Positions 46,862 to 61,521 of a DNA stretch of 64,000 bases are shown one piece after another; the first letter of the stretch is position 1, and each line of letters begins with the position of its first letter. Under the pieces are notes generated by a model, which worked only from the letters and a program-made list of their open reading frames with translations, made no database searches and was not told the origin of the DNA. Origin of the DNA: Diabrotica undecimpunctata (taxonomy: Eukaryota; Arthropoda; Insecta; Coleoptera; Chrysomelidae); contig NC_092810.1 of assembly GCF_040954645.1 (NCBI RefSeq), positions 70,988,660-71,052,659 on the forward strand, read 5' to 3'. Made by a program: the position numbers and the translations under genes.

Positions 46862-46931
<70 letters not shown>
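46854..46931. repeat. (TA)n microsatellite
   Basis: TA tract of about 78 bp with one TTATAT irregularity. Confidence 0.95.
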
Positions 46932-46935
<4 letters not shown>

Positions 46936-47426
46936 AAGAGATTAAGGAATATGAAAGGGAGCGCGGAGACCCACGTTTTATTAGTATGGAGTTATACCTG
47001 CTAGGAATGAATTGTGTCTTTGCTACAGCATAATTTCTCGAACGTTTTAAGCTGAACTTTAAGCCCTAAATCTAAGATCCAGTACACTATGCAAGCAAAA
47101 TTAATTTTCCTGACATTTTAATAACGTTGATTTGTTGGATTTTAAATTAATCCAGAATTTAAGACGGAAAACCGGTAGTGTAAGAGCTCCATCTGATTAC
47201 CTTTCAGGGACGTATTCCGAGGGTAGATTATAAGTTTTATGACATTTTTTGAGAAAGTTTAAAAATAAAACTATCATAGTCATAACTTTTCGATTTAAAA
47301 AATTCGTGCTTCTGAACAAAATTCTACTTATGCCCTTTTTTTAATTATAGATTTTCTGTTACGAATTACCTTCGAAACCCGGTCTTTAACGTAAATACTA
47401 ATATACTAAGGGTTACAACGTAAGAA
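46932..47426. other. anonymous sequence
   Basis: Nothing supportable is seen. Confidence 0.5.
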
Positions 47427-47443
47427 TGATGTATATTATATAT

Positions 47444-47494
<51 letters not shown>
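47427..47494. repeat. (TA)n microsatellite
   Basis: TA tract with two interruptions; a LINE-like coding scrap begins at its right edge. Confidence 0.9.
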
Positions 47495-47497
<3 letters not shown>

Positions 47498-47647
47498 CGA
47501 AAAGGTGTACAATTAAGCTACGAATTAAGTCACGAAGATCAGGATGGTTACAATACTAGGCACAAACACAATATGATACCAGCATATTGGCATTTAAAAA
47601 GGTATCAAAATGGACCAGGGTATTGGACAGTACCATGTTCTGTCTGA
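47495..47647 (+). pseudogene. non-LTR retrotransposon C-terminal scrap
   Basis: About 50 codons read 'DGYNTRHKHNMIPAYWHLKR' then 'QNGPGYWTV'. A YxTRxxxx..P..RL...GPxYxxVxxFN end is common in LINE proteins (the sequence just before the stop). Nothing upstream survives. Confidence 0.35.
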
Positions 47648-47874
47648 ACATATAAAAAACTAAAAAAGCCTAAAAAGGAATTTAAAAATAAAATTTAAAA
47701 AATATTGATAAAAAATTCCTTTTATTTAATTCAGGAATACTTACAACATAATTTTAATTGGGGTATTGTAAATATTTAGCGTGTGTAAGATTTTATATTT
47801 TTAACATGAATACACAGTATTAAGTAAGCTAAATCTAAAATTATTATTATTACAGAAATTAATATTAAACTAAC
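47648..47874. other. anonymous sequence
   Basis: Nothing supportable is seen. Confidence 0.5.
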
Positions 47875-47899
47875 GAGGCTTCCGGTTTGAACGGCATAG

Positions 47900-47945
47900 A
47901 CTGTCACTTTGACAAGCCTTTGACATCCTATGATGTCTTCTTCAG
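47900..47945 (-). ncRNA. degenerate hammerhead-like PLE end
   Basis: Minus strand CTGAAGAAGACATC (47945-47932), loop, GATGTC, then AAAG. GACATC/GATGTC (plus 47922-47927 and 47932-47937) is a perfect 6-bp stem with a 4-nt loop. The flanking core (CTGAAGA for CTGATGA, AAAG for GAAA) is degraded. It lies 80 bp upstream of the PLE coding fragment, in the opposite orientation. Confidence 0.35.
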
Positions 47946-48026
47946 GGTTTCTGGGGTCTCATCGTCTTGAGGCCCCACACACTACGCTGATCCCTACTCA
48001 CTACACTACTCTGTCATGCTTTTCAT

Positions 48027-48750
48027 TTGACATTTGCCAAATTCACCATGGAACAAGCAAACAATAATTCAGTTCCTGTTCTGGACGTTTTAATCACAAA
48101 AACAGACACAGAATATGTAACTAAAGACTACAGAAGGCTTATTTACACCAACAGATATTTAAATTCCTACTTCAACCAGAATGTAAACACCAAAAAAATA
48201 ATTATCAAATCCCTATATGATAGAGCCTGAAGCACCTGCACCAATAAAAATGCATTTCGCGAAAAAAAAAACTTACAAAGGTTTTGACAAATAATTACTA
48301 TCCATTGTATTAAGTAATTCCACAAAATTGGAGGTAGAAAACAACAAAAACGCACAAGCAATCCATAAACACTCACCAGAATTGACTTAATGACAGCAAC
48401 ACTTAAAAACTGCATCTATAGTATACCCTGTGAATGCAACATTTTCTACGTGGGCAAGACCACTAAGTGTCAGGATAAACGAGCATGAAAAATACATTAA
48501 GGACAGAGATTTCGTGAAATCCCAGATATGCAAAGATGCCTAGGATAACGAACACAGACCACAATGGAAAGATACATCAATAAGCATGAAAGAAACAGAC
48601 ATGAAAAAAAGAAAAATCAAAAAAGCAGCCCCCATCCTATTTAACGAAGAAAAATGTGTAACAAACCCATTAGCAGAATATAGCATGCTTTGGTTGCCAA
48701 TACTAAAAGAAGAAGCCAACAACAAAAATATGCCAACAATAGCGGAGTAA
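48027..48750 (+). pseudogene. Penelope-like element polyprotein, C-terminal part
   Basis: The plus strand begins after the RT core with 'FTMEQANNNSVPVLDVLITK' and 'IYTNRYLNSYFNQNVNTKK' (48045-48195), the PLE segment between RT and endonuclease. After a decayed stretch, the GIY-YIG endonuclease follows: 'YSIPCECNIFYVGKTTK' (about 48417-48465), 'EHEKYIKDRDFVKSQICKDA', 'HRPQWKDTSI' and 'MLWLPILKEE', ending at a stop at 48748-48750. Internal stops and a frameshift inactivate it. The linker and GIY-YIG together identify it as a PLE, of a different lineage from the copy at 27610-28325. Confidence 0.7.
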
Positions 48751-49083
48751 CAGGAGCTCGAAAAACATCACTTATAATCTTACACAATACATATGCAACA
48801 CACAATACAAAAAAACAAAAACCTATATTGCAAAATTTTACTTTACACAATCATAATTAGGATACAGTTTACACAAATATATAACACAAAAAAACACACA
48901 AAACAATCAGAATTTTATATTCCTAGGGTAAAAACACCGCCCTCAGACTTTTTTCAGCCATTTGCATGGTGCTTGCTACATACAAAACAAGGCCAAGTGT
49001 GTCAATTTAAAAAAGTCATAATCTAATAACAAATAACTTTGGTGATACATATACATTTTCTCAGAATATTTATAATAATCTTT

Positions 49084-49190
49084 TTGAGAACGATTTCCAG
49101 AGTGAAAATCGAAACGTCAAATACTAGTTAGTTAAAAATGTAATTTTCATTACAACTTATAATTGTGGCTTAATCAAATATAACCATAAG
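49084..49190 (+). mobile_element. PLE 3' terminus with hammerhead-like hairpin
   Basis: TTGAGAAC, stem GATTT (49092-49096) and AAATC (49106-49110), then GAAACGTC (49111-49118), then a segment ending in an ATTGTGGCTTAATC-like stretch. The same order is found at 19211-20130 and 46185-46350, which links those inverted termini to this PLE family. Confidence 0.5.
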
Positions 49191-49855
49191 AGTTAAATGA
49201 AATCACGGCTTGAAAGTGCAAGATGTGTTCTTCAAAGAGCAAAGTGTACTAGGCTGCTGTAAACTATGTAGATATACTTACATTTACAAGCTCCAGAACT
49301 CAAATTATAAACGTTTAAATAGTGTTGTTCCCTGTGGACGTGTGACCGGGAACGTTAAAAAAAATTGAATTATGATAATATCGATGACAGCTCATGGGAA
49401 GAATTATAGGACAAATAAACAATGAACATTGGAATTCAGGAACCAAGGCTAATCAAATCATTCGTTAAAAAAAACAAAAAATAAGTATTTCAATAATATC
49501 GTGATAAAATAAAAATATAATCTTCTAAAGGGGTTAAAAGAAAAGTTAGTCATTTTTGAGATACAAAGCGTTAACAGTTGACAGTTTCAAGAGCCTATAT
49601 TTAATTTCTAACAGCAGAAGCAAAGGTACTGGTTATTTAAATAAAACATTGTTGAAATAAGATGCTTACATTTAGACCTCCTTACTTTTTGGCAATAAGC
49701 CAACCTTTGCTAACTAACGCAGCACGTTTTCAGGAGTTTCAGGTCGACTAGCTTTAATTTCACTGCTAATAGTTTTCAGTAAATGTCACAAACACCTTAT
49801 TCCACTTAACCCAAATTATTAAATTAAGTTTAATAACTAATAAATAAATAATTGT
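49191..49855. other. anonymous sequence
   Basis: Nothing supportable is seen. Confidence 0.5.
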
Positions 49856-50345
49856 GGTATCTGGATTATAGTGGACCTTACAAAGGCATTTGACCAGGTC
49901 AAATTAAAAGACGTTATCCACTTACTGTATGCAAGAGAGATACCTCTAGGAATAATCAAAACGATCAAAAATATCTACCAAAACCACACAATAAAAGTAA
50001 AAGTAGGAGAAGAACAGCTGGCAATGGGATAAGACAGGAAGATTCCCTGATTCCTCTATTGTTCAACTTGATTATGGACGAAATAATAGAAAAAAGTAAG
50101 AACTAAAAAAGGATACCAAATGGGAGAAAAACAACTTAAAATAATCTGCTATGCAGACGACGCAATACTACTCTCTCAAAGTGAAAATGATTTACAACGT
50201 AAGCTGCACCAATTTAATATAACCGTCAGAAAATATAACATGTTAATTAAGTCCACGAAAACGATGGAACGACAACTTACTGGAGGCACATTGAAAAACA
50301 GACAGAGTCATGTTTTTTATAAAAAGAAGAAGAAAAAGAGGCTTA
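49856..50345 (+). pseudogene. RTE/CR1-like LINE (family B), internally deleted
   Basis: On the plus strand: 'DLTKAFDQVKLKDVIHLLYA' (about 49873-49935), 'IPLGIIKTIKNIYQNHTIKV', a decayed 'QG/LLFNLIMDEII' region, then an intact active-site box 'CYADDAILLSQSENDLQRKL' (about 50146-50205). It then jumps to the 3' end sequence (about 50241) shared with the copy at 16405-18400, skipping the C-terminal coding part. It ends in an (AAG)-rich tail. Frameshifts break it. Confidence 0.65.
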
Positions 50346-50409
50346 CAGACAAAATAAAAGTAAAACAAAATTTAAAAATTGACTTGTCTTGGCGTTTTTT
50401 GTAAAAGGT

Positions 50410-52050
50410 ACCTACCTAATCAGGACAATTTAAGCTATTCAATCCAAACGTTCATACTGTATATAGAAATGTGTTGGGAAATATACCAAACAACTGAAAA
50501 CTATCTTCTACCCCATCAAACAGGTGAAATAAAAGTCCCCAAAATTGGTTTCTCATAGATGCAAAAATAATCTGAATACTCCATGGAACTGATGTGTTAC
50601 GCCTACTATACTCTTCATTAAAAATTAAGAAATTATGAAACTATCAGAAAGGAGGTTAACAATTTTATTAACAGGAGTATTTTTCAATAAAATGTATCCC
50701 ATTTAAAATTAAAATCAATGACATGTTTATGCATGTTGTTCATAGAATTAAAACAAGCATTCGATATTATAATATAATTAAATATAATAAGAAAAAAACT
50801 TACGTAATAGTAAAAGATATACAAAATGTAGATATTCCGAGAAAGCTTGGCTGACGGAAATAAAAATGAATGAATTAGAAGCAAGAGTGAGTGATGGCAA
50901 TGACTTTCTATATAAATATAAATCTGGTAACCTGCATAATAAGTGGTGTAAGTATAAAACCACGTCTAAACTAAAAAAGTCTAAAAAAAAGTCTAAAAAG
51001 GATAAATGTGATTTGTGATTGATTCACCACGAAATATAAATTAGACAAAAAAACACTTTAGAATCAGGTCGGCGAAAAAAGGCGGAAACAAAAGCTCATG
51101 TATAAAATTGCATTTTACGTTAATGGTGGTTACTTTGATCACTTTGTAAACGAATTTTTCTGCAAGCTTTTAATTTTTAGTTTCAAATTATGTAAACTAA
51201 TAAACAGTAATTTTTTTCTGACGTTACCTATTGTGTTTGTGCAAAACATCTCAGGGTTGTATTTAAAAATAAATCTTTCAAGTAAGTGATCATTAGACTA
51301 TCATTTTCATTTAAAATTTGTGACCAAACGTACCATTAAGAGAATTATTATAAGAAGTAATTAGCTACCACAGGATAAAAAATGTGTACATACAAAATGT
51401 ATAAATAAACGACAGATAATATAATATCCTCTTACCGAATCCAATGAACAGTTAAGGTAATCAAGGAACATAATTGCTCAACGAAATGGAATTGAAAATT
51501 TTATACCTTTATTTTGGTAAATGGTTCACCGATGACATATTTAATAATATATCAATTTAATAACTTCCCCTTAAACATGCAAAAACGAATCTCGCCTACT
51601 CTTTTAATATCCCTCTATTTTTAGCCACCACTCAGAAGTGCCGAGGCAAAATTCAATAATTTCCTTGTGTATTTAGTTACCCTTCATTAAAATATAATTT
51701 GTAAACGAAAATTATCAGAGCCTAAATAAGTTCGGTGGGCTGAGTCGAGGTTTGGCATAATCAAAACCCTTTAATGGAGATTAAACAGTGTTTAAAATTT
51801 GAGAGAATCAGTTTATTAACGAAATTTCAATTATTTTGTCAGAGACGCGTATAGCAGACAGTCTTTTATTTATTTATCGAATAAGCTAATATCTTAATCA
51901 CGTTGATAATAAGATTACAATAGATTGTAGGCCTGCCAATATTATATGCATTTAGAGACGCAGACCCGTTGATATGCTCTACGGAAGTTCTTCGCGAAAT
52001 ATGTTAAGATTACGAGTATAGTATTCTTAAAAATGTTTAGTGTTATGAGT
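50410..52050. other. anonymous AT-rich sequence
   Basis: Nothing supportable is seen. Confidence 0.5.
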
Positions 52051-52079
52051 GTTATGAGTTAGCGACCGAGCAGCCGCGT

Positions 52080-53055
52080 TTGTAACATGCACTGCTTAAA
52101 TAGCAATACTATACTTAAATATAAAGACAGCCTGTTATAAGGATAAAAAAAAACATAAAAGCCAACACATTGTTCAGAGACTGATTGCCACATTAAAAAC
52201 TCCTTCAATAAATATAATAGTACAAGATCCCACTGCAGGATCACTATGTTCATCACGTAGTTAATCAAACTCACATTTTTACATACATTTAAAATTAGGA
52301 GAATACATTGATAATAGACTGCCAGTCAAAAAGTGGCCGCAAGGCATAAGATTGGCTGAGAAAAAAAAATGGTCGCAAATTAGGGTTGTCAGTTTTTAAA
52401 AGCGCAAAGATAAAGATAAAAAAGATCAAAGATAAAGTAAAATAAAGTTAGCGCACACGACACTGGTTTGAGAAGTGATAATATGTATATCATTGCATAT
52501 CTATCGACGCATTTTCTTCGCAAAATAACTGCTTGTTCACTATGATATGCAGTACTTAAATACAAAGACAGCCTGTTATCAGGATAAACAAAAATATAGA
52601 AGGTAAAACATTGTTTAGAGACTGATTGGTACATTAAAAACACTTTCATAAAATATAATAGTACAAGATAACTCTGCAGGATCACTACGCTCATAACGTA
52701 GTTTTCCAAATTCACATTACTCATATTAAATTAATTTAAAATTAGGAGAAAATTAATTTATAACAGGTTGACAGTCAAAAAGTGGCCAGAAATATTTTTA
52801 ATTAAATTATTAATAATTAATTTTTTAACAAAATTTATATTTCCTTGATTTATTTTTTACATAAAATACGCTGCACATGACGTATATCAACTTTTCTATA
52901 TCAAATTAAAGCCAATTTTTTTCTATAGTACGATATAAGGTTGTCTGAGAAAAATGGTCGCAAATTAGTGTTGCTAGCTTTTAAAGACGCAAGATATCAA
53001 AGATAAAGTAAAATAAAGTTTGCGCGCAACGATACTAATTTGCTAAGTCATAATT
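52080..53055. repeat. diverged tandem repeat, 2-3 units
   Basis: Segment 52120-52345 recurs at about 52560-52785 (shared CAGCCTGTTAT, ACATTGTT.AGAGACTGATTG, TATAATAGTACAAGAT, CAGTCAAAAAGTGGCC), offset about 441-445 bp. Segment 52350-52490 recurs at 52932-53055 (shared ATGGTCGCAAATTAG, AAAGATAAAGTAAAATAAAG), offset about 585 bp because of an AT-rich insertion at 52790-52920. It has no coding content; it may be a small satellite or part of an unknown element. Confidence 0.7.
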
Positions 53056-53062
53056 TATATAT

Positions 53063-53064
<2 letters not shown>

Positions 53065-53152
<88 letters not shown>
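53065..53152. repeat. (TA)n microsatellite
   Basis: TA tract of about 88 bp at the end of the tandem repeat. Confidence 0.95.
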
Positions 53153-53160
<8 letters not shown>

Positions 53161-53209
53161 GCTTTAAAGACTCACATAACTGACACTTCAAACCACTAGC
53201 GTTGCGCGC

Positions 53210-54110
53210 TAGCTGTCTTTTACTAATTCCATTTCTTAAGGGTCATATTTAAATAATTCCATTTCGTAAGGGTCAATGTTTTTGCTCCATACGTTTGAAC
53301 TGGAAGTACAAATTGATCAAATACCCTTATTTTCAAGCACATAGGAATATCTGATCTAAAGATTTCCCTCAGTTTTCCGTTAGCTGCCCATGTTAGTCCT
53401 ATTCTTCTGTTTAACTTTGTTGTTTGATTGTGTCTTCCTAATTTCATCATGCGGCTCAGACACTTAGAGGTATAAACTTGTTCAATCTGCATGCCATTAG
53501 TTGAAATTATGGTTGCTCATGTATTATGTTTTGAATAAGTTAATTTTAACGCCAACTCATGTACAATAGTTCTAAAAGTCTTGTTTAAGTTGACAGGTAT
53601 GCTCTACCCGGTTTGCAAGAAGGACTATGCCGTCTGCAATAAAGCGGTAAAGTTAAAAAGATATGGTCTCTTCTTGCCTAATACCGTTATCCAAGCGAAA
53701 TTTTTGTCGCCAGAGTAATTCTCACTGCAGCTTTTATATATGTTTCGACAAAGAGTTGTGTACCTATGATCAATACTGCACTCTATAAGAGCTCTCACCA
53801 TGGAGCTATGATGGACTAAGTCAAATGCTTTCTTAAAGTCCACAAATATTAATATCAATGGCTTGTTGTATTCTATAACTTTCTCTATAAAGGATTTTAT
53901 GTAGGGGGTCATTCGTTTCAAAGCCACTCCTAAATCCGGTTTGCTCTAGTGGTTGGTGGAGATCTAGCTTAGGACCCAGTCTGTTAGTAATAATTTTCCT
54001 AAAGAGCTTATATAAATGAGATAACTAGCTGCTAGGTCTCTAGTTTTAACTTCTTTTAATTTCTGGTACATCTCCTGTATTCTCATTTCACTGACAGCAA
54101 CTAAGAAGCT
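53210..54110 (-). pseudogene. CR1/L2-group-like LINE RT remnant (family D)
   Basis: On the minus strand: 'IEKVIEYNKPLILIFVDFKK' then 'AFDLVHHSSMVRALIECSID' (53927-53790), the RT segment with its first catalytic Asp. After a large loss around the active site come 'QIEQVYTSKCLS', 'NRRIGLTWAANGKLREIFRS' and 'VLPVQTYGAKTLTLTK' (53492-53235). This motif set is common in insect LINE endonuclease-reverse-transcriptase proteins of the CR1/L2 group; I am unsure of the exact clade. The YADD box and the endonuclease are not seen. Confidence 0.55.
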
Positions 54111-54126
54111 AAGAGTGGTAACTTCA

Positions 54127-54130
<4 letters not shown>

Positions 54131-54164
<34 letters not shown>
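54131..54164. repeat. (TA)n microsatellite
   Basis: Short TA tract immediately left of anonymous sequence leading to the PLE end. Confidence 0.9.
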
Positions 54165-54167
<3 letters not shown>

Positions 54168-54480
54168 ATAACACTTAATTCAATCTTAATCAATTTAATA
54201 ATGTTACCCAAAGTTAAAATTAAATTTTAATAATAATATACTGTTGGAAGTGATTCTTATGATATTTTTAGTTCTCTGAAAATTAAAGTTTTTTACATAT
54301 TTTTTATATACATGTACAATTACCACATGTTCTTTTGCTGTGCTAAGTTTGAGTTCATTTGTAAACTGTATTTAGTTCCAATTAATTGTTTATACAACAT
54401 AATCTTATAATGTCCATTGTCATATATCTTTTTATAGTAACACACTTATAACAACTTTTCTATGGATGTTTGGTTTTTCA
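54165..54480. other. anonymous AT-rich sequence
   Basis: Nothing recognisable; it may be the decayed body of the PLE whose end follows. Confidence 0.4.
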
Positions 54481-54489
54481 TATTGTTCT

Positions 54490-57180
<2,691 letters not shown>

Positions 57181-57354
57181 TAGGTGATCCTTAAAATTTT
57201 TGGGTGGTATCCCAAGTAACTATGGGAAAGGGAAAAAGCCAATGAGCTTTTAAGGTCGGTCAATGTACTGACGGAACAGATCAAATCCCTTAAAGAAGAA
57301 AGCCGTATCCGCGAGGAAAAGGCAAATAAACAAATCCAAGACCTTCTCGCTCAG

Positions 57355-58824
57355 ATGACTGAGCTGAGAAACGAAAACAAAGAAAAGGACAAGGAGATAC
57401 AAAAACTTGTACAACATATAATGGCACTAACAGCAGCCAAGGAGAAAGAAGAGTCAATAATGGAAATCGACCCGTGGAAAGCCTCCCTCGATAATGACGT
57501 TGTAAAGCTAGTGGAGCTAGGAATCGGTTCACCTCCCCCCGTAAAGCCATCCGGTAGCAAAGGCAAGCCTAAAGAGCCGGAAAGAATCATAACAACCAAA
57601 GAACCTGCAGGTTGGACACAAGTCCAAAACAAAAAAGGAAAAAAGACAGGCACCACTACTGAGAAATCAGACAGTAGTGTGAAAACAAAAATAAGCGTCG
57701 CCGAAAAGCAGACGCAGATAATAAATCAGCGGAAAGAAATCGAATTTAACAAGGCTGCGAAAGAGGCTCATGAAAGAAGCCAGAAAAAGAAAACTGCCCA
57801 AAATAACTTGAGCAAAAATAGCCAAGTTGAAAAAGAAAACGACGTACCAAAAGACTCACCGCAAACAAGCGAGGAGCCTATAGTAAAAGAGCCGAAACCA
57901 CCGGCGATAATCCTAAAAACTGTAGGAGAACATCAAAAAATCCTGCAGAGAGCAGCCAACCAAGGCATAATATCAGTCAATAAGTTTGCACGATCAGGCA
58001 GATCGATTGTTATTAACACAAAAACCAGAAAAGATTACCTAGGAATGGTACACATCCTAGAAGAACACAGTCCAAAAATAGAATTCATCGCATATCCCAT
58101 AGATAGCGATAAACTAAAAAGAGTCATTATAAAAGGGCTATCTGCTACTACTAGCACAGTAGCAATTAAAGACGAACTATACAATAAAGGAATAGAAGCA
58201 ACAAGGGTGATCAATATGATCTCCAAAAAAGCTGATAAAAAAGTACTGCCACATTTCATCGTCACCCTCAAAGAGGAAGACGTTGCAAAAATTAAAAAAA
58301 TATCTGATATATGCTACATGCGAATCTATGTGGAGGATGAATTCAAAATCACAAAAGACACCCTACAGTGTTATAACTGTCAAGGGTTCTATCACAGCTC
58401 AAAGGCTTGCCATTGCGGATCCAGATGTGTAAAATGCGGAGAAAACCACATCAGTAACGACTGTGAGAAAAGCCGGGAAACCGACCCCAAATGTGCAAAC
58501 TGTGGTGAAGCGCACACAGCAAATTATAGAGGATGCTCTAAGGCCCCCAAAAAGAAAACACCTGCCCCAACAAGACCGGTAGGAAGACCCATAAACAGCG
58601 CTCCAATCAACAAAGGAGTCAGCTACGCACAGGCAGCGAAAAAATCCGCTGAAACCACCTCAGAATCTCCAGCACAACCACAAGAAGTGTCGGTACAGGA
58701 CGCAGCTACCCTCATCGCAAACTTCCATACAGAGTATAATAACAAAATGATGGAAATGATGTCCATGATGGACAAAGCAACAAAAATGATGACTGCATTT
58801 GGAGAAGCCGTCCGAAAATGTTAG
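57355..58824 (+). CDS. LINE ORF1 protein (zinc-knuckle, Gag-like)
   Basis: 489 codons from the first in-frame ATG. The same frame is open without an ATG from about 57219, and an out-of-frame ATG with a basic start lies at 57222, so the true start may have been lost to a small indel. Residues 1-50 are coiled-coil-like, followed by a basic linker. Residues about 183-335 form an RRM/PRE_C2HC-like region typical of Jockey-clade ORF1. Three zinc knuckles lie at residues 339-394: CX2CX4HX4C, CX2CX3HX4C and CX2CX3HX6C. The C-terminus is rich in methionine. Such proteins bind the element RNA and form the ribonucleoprotein with ORF2. The reading frame is uninterrupted. Confidence 0.85.
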   Translation: MTELRNENKEKDKEIQKLVQHIMALTAAKEKEESIMEIDPWKASLDNDVVKLVELGIGSPPPVKPSGSKGKPKEPERIITTKEPAGWTQVQNKKGKKTGTTTEKSDSSVKTKISVAEKQTQIINQRKEIEFNKAAKEAHERSQKKKTAQNNLSKNSQVEKENDVPKDSPQTSEEPIVKEPKPPAIILKTVGEHQKILQRAANQGIISVNKFARSGRSIVINTKTRKDYLGMVHILEEHSPKIEFIAYPIDSDKLKRVIIKGLSATTSTVAIKDELYNKGIEATRVINMISKKADKKVLPHFIVTLKEEDVAKIKKISDICYMRIYVEDEFKITKDTLQCYNCQGFYHSSKACHCGSRCVKCGENHISNDCEKSRETDPKCANCGEAHTANYRGCSKAPKKKTPAPTRPVGRPINSAPINKGVSYAQAAKKSAETTSESPAQPQEVSVQDAATLIANFHTEYNNKMMEMMSMMDKATKMMTAFGEAVRKC

Positions 58825-60323
58825 CAAACCAAAACGAAGATCTACGCATTGGGTCATGGAATTCCGGCGGAATATTCAAAAAGATCAACCTTCTGGATGA
58901 AATAATAAACAGATTAGAGCTCGATATCGTAGCTCTTCAAGAAACCAAACTAGTGGAAAGGAAAAAAACAAAATTTCCAGGCTACGATATCTATAGAACG
59001 GATCATAGAGCATTATCAGGAGGAACAGCTATATTAGTCAAAAGGGGACTCGAACACGAGCACATCCCAACACCAGACGGACTGGTGACAATGGAAGCCA
59101 CAATTATTCGACTTAAGGCCAACAACGAAACACTAAAAATAGTGTCAGCTTACGTTAGACCACATGATCCGATTTTCAACGAAGATTTGAGCCTAATACT
59201 GAACTCAGAAGAGCCAACTATAATTATTGGAGACCTAAATGCTAGATCTCCCAATTGGTTTGACAGGACGACCAACCGAAACGGAAGATATCTCTGCAAC
59301 CATCTCGAGAACAGACCGAACACATATGTCATCGGACCAACAGAACCGACATGTTTCCACGGAGAACTCCCTACGTATCTCGACATTGCAATCCTACACA
59401 ACGTGGGTCAACAATACGAGATACACTCTCTAAATGAAGGCGATTCGACACATAACCTAATCGTCCTGACCCTGGGCGCAACAGAATTGAACTATTTGCA
59501 GCCCCACAACAGAAAGAAAACAAGTTGGCCAAACTTTAGAAGAATTGTGAGCGAGAACATCGGTAACATCCCAACAATTAATAATATTACAGAACTAGAA
59601 GACAGTGTAATAAAACTAGAACAAGCAATAAACAATGCTATCGATGCCAGCTCCAAAACCGAAACAATCACAAGACAAAAAGGAAGATTCAGGGATCTAA
59701 GTATAGAACTTCAAAACCTAATCAAAGAGAAAAACCGGAAAAGAAGAAGAGCCTACCGCACAAGAATGGTAGAAGACAAAAGGATTGCAAATGAGCTAGA
59801 CAGGGAAGTGAAAAAACAACTTCAAAATCATAGAAATGAAAGCTGGGACTCCTATATCGATGAGCTAAATCCTAACAAATCCGCCTTCTGGAAGTTACCT
59901 AAAATCCTTCGAAAGGACAAGAAACCCATACCTCCCCTACACGGAGTAAACGGGATTGTCCATACGGAAATCGACAAAGCCGAAGTCATGAAGGACGAAC
60001 TAGAAAGGGCGTGTAGAAACAACGAAGACCCCGACGATGACATAGACTTTGAAGAAGAGGTAGAAAGAACAGCGAGAAGACTTAAAAGGAAAAAGGGCAG
60101 AATAGGTATTACACATACATCTCCCGAAAAAATAAAGGAACTTATAAAAATGACAAATGCCAAAAAAGCCCCAGGACCCGACAACATCACAAATAGGGTG
60201 CTGAAAAATCTACCAACAAAAGCTATTGTTTATATCACTAACATAATAAACAACATGCTAAAACTACGATATTTCCCAGATAGGTGGAAAGAGGCACGTA
60301 ATAATGATTGCAAAACCTGGTAA
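58818..60323 (+). pseudogene. LINE ORF2, 5' part: APE endonuclease and RT fingers
   Basis: 501 codons; its ATG overlaps the ORF1 stop (ATGTTAG), a layout that suits termination-reinitiation. Endonuclease motifs: 'SWNSGG' (13-18), 'QETKL' (41-45), 'SGGTAIL' (67-73), 'IGDLNA' (137-142) and 'YLDIAIL' (187-193). The expected final SDH catalytic motif reads STH (210-212), so the active-site Asp is replaced by Thr, which should disable nicking. The linker then reaches the RT start 'KKAPGPDNITNRVL' (about residue 450). The frame ends in 'DRWKEA' plus a short aberrant tail: a 2-bp loss near 60297-60301 shifts the frame. The protein continues in the next entry. Confidence 0.85.
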
Positions 60324-61521
60324 AAACGGCACATTTCCGCAAAATTACAGACCTATCAGCTTATTATCATCTATAAGCAAGATAGCGGAAAGAGTTATAC
60401 TAAAAAGACTCAATGAAGAATCACAAATGCTAGGAACCATACCAGAGGCTCAATTCGGGTTCAGAAGCGAACACTCCTGTGAATTACAGGTACTACGACT
60501 TACAGAATTCATCACCAAAGGATTTAATGAAAAAATGTACACAGCTACAGCTTTTCTGGACGTCAGCAAAGCCTTCGACAGAGTCTGGCACCATGGACTC
60601 ATCTATAAAATGAATGAATTTGGTTACAGTGAGGCGATGACATGCCTCCTTGCGTCATATCTTGCCAACAGAAGGTTCAGAGTTCGAATAGGGGCAACCC
60701 TATCCGAAGTCGGGACCCTGGAGGCGGGTGTGCCTCAGGGAGCGGTGCTGTCGCCGTACCTGTACACCATCTATACGGCCGACACGCCAAAAGAGCCAGG
60801 CTCTTTATTGAGTCTTTACGCTGACGACACAGCAATAGCTGTTAGCTGGAGAAACCCGGATCATGCAGCTAATCATCTGCAAAGAGCACTAAACAGATTC
60901 CAAAGATGGTGCATAAAATGGAAAATAGCCCTAAATCCAGATAAAACACAGGCTGTAATGTTTAGTCACAGAAGAAGTGTACCAAATCGCGAAATTACAA
61001 TCGAAAACACCCCAGTAGACTGGACCAACCAGGCTAAATACCTAGGGGTACATCTAGATAAGAAGCTAACATTCACTGAGCACATCAATCAGCAAATACG
61101 CAAAGCCAAAGCGTTGAAAAGTCAGCTCTCAACACTTATTGGAAGGAAAAGTAAACTACGATTTAAAACCAAAATCAGGGTTGCGAATAGTATTATCCTG
61201 CCAGTCCTAACATATGCATCCGCTGCGTGGGGACACACCTGTAAAACAAACAGGAAAAAGATACAGACTACTCAAAATCAAATAGTCAGAGATGCCCTTA
61301 AGATACCAAGGTACGTACCCTTGAGATATGTATATAGAGACTCAGGACAAACAAGAATCCTACGCACGCTAGACGAGAGAGCATATGAAATTTTTAACGG
61401 ACTAAGAAACCACCCCAGCAGAATGTTAAGAGAGCTGACTAACTACAATGAAAACACAAGGACGGTACACAGAAGACCAAAACAACAGATAGCTCGATAT
61501 AGGGAGAACCCGAACGAATAA
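60304..61521 (+). pseudogene. LINE ORF2, 3' part: reverse transcriptase and C-terminus
   Basis: 405 codons in the +1 frame relative to the 5' part, overlapping it by 20 bases. RT motifs are complete: 'NYRPISLL' (14-21), 'QFGFRSEHSC' (50-59), 'FLDVSKAFDRVWH' (84-96), 'AGVPQGAVLSPYLY' (141-154) and the active site YADD (172-175), then 'LNPDKTQ' and 'KYLGVHLDKKLTF'. The C-terminal region is of Jockey type. Apart from the frameshift and the endonuclease substitution upstream, nothing in the RT looks damaged. No host start context is seen; this part would not be translated alone in the normal scheme. Confidence 0.85.
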
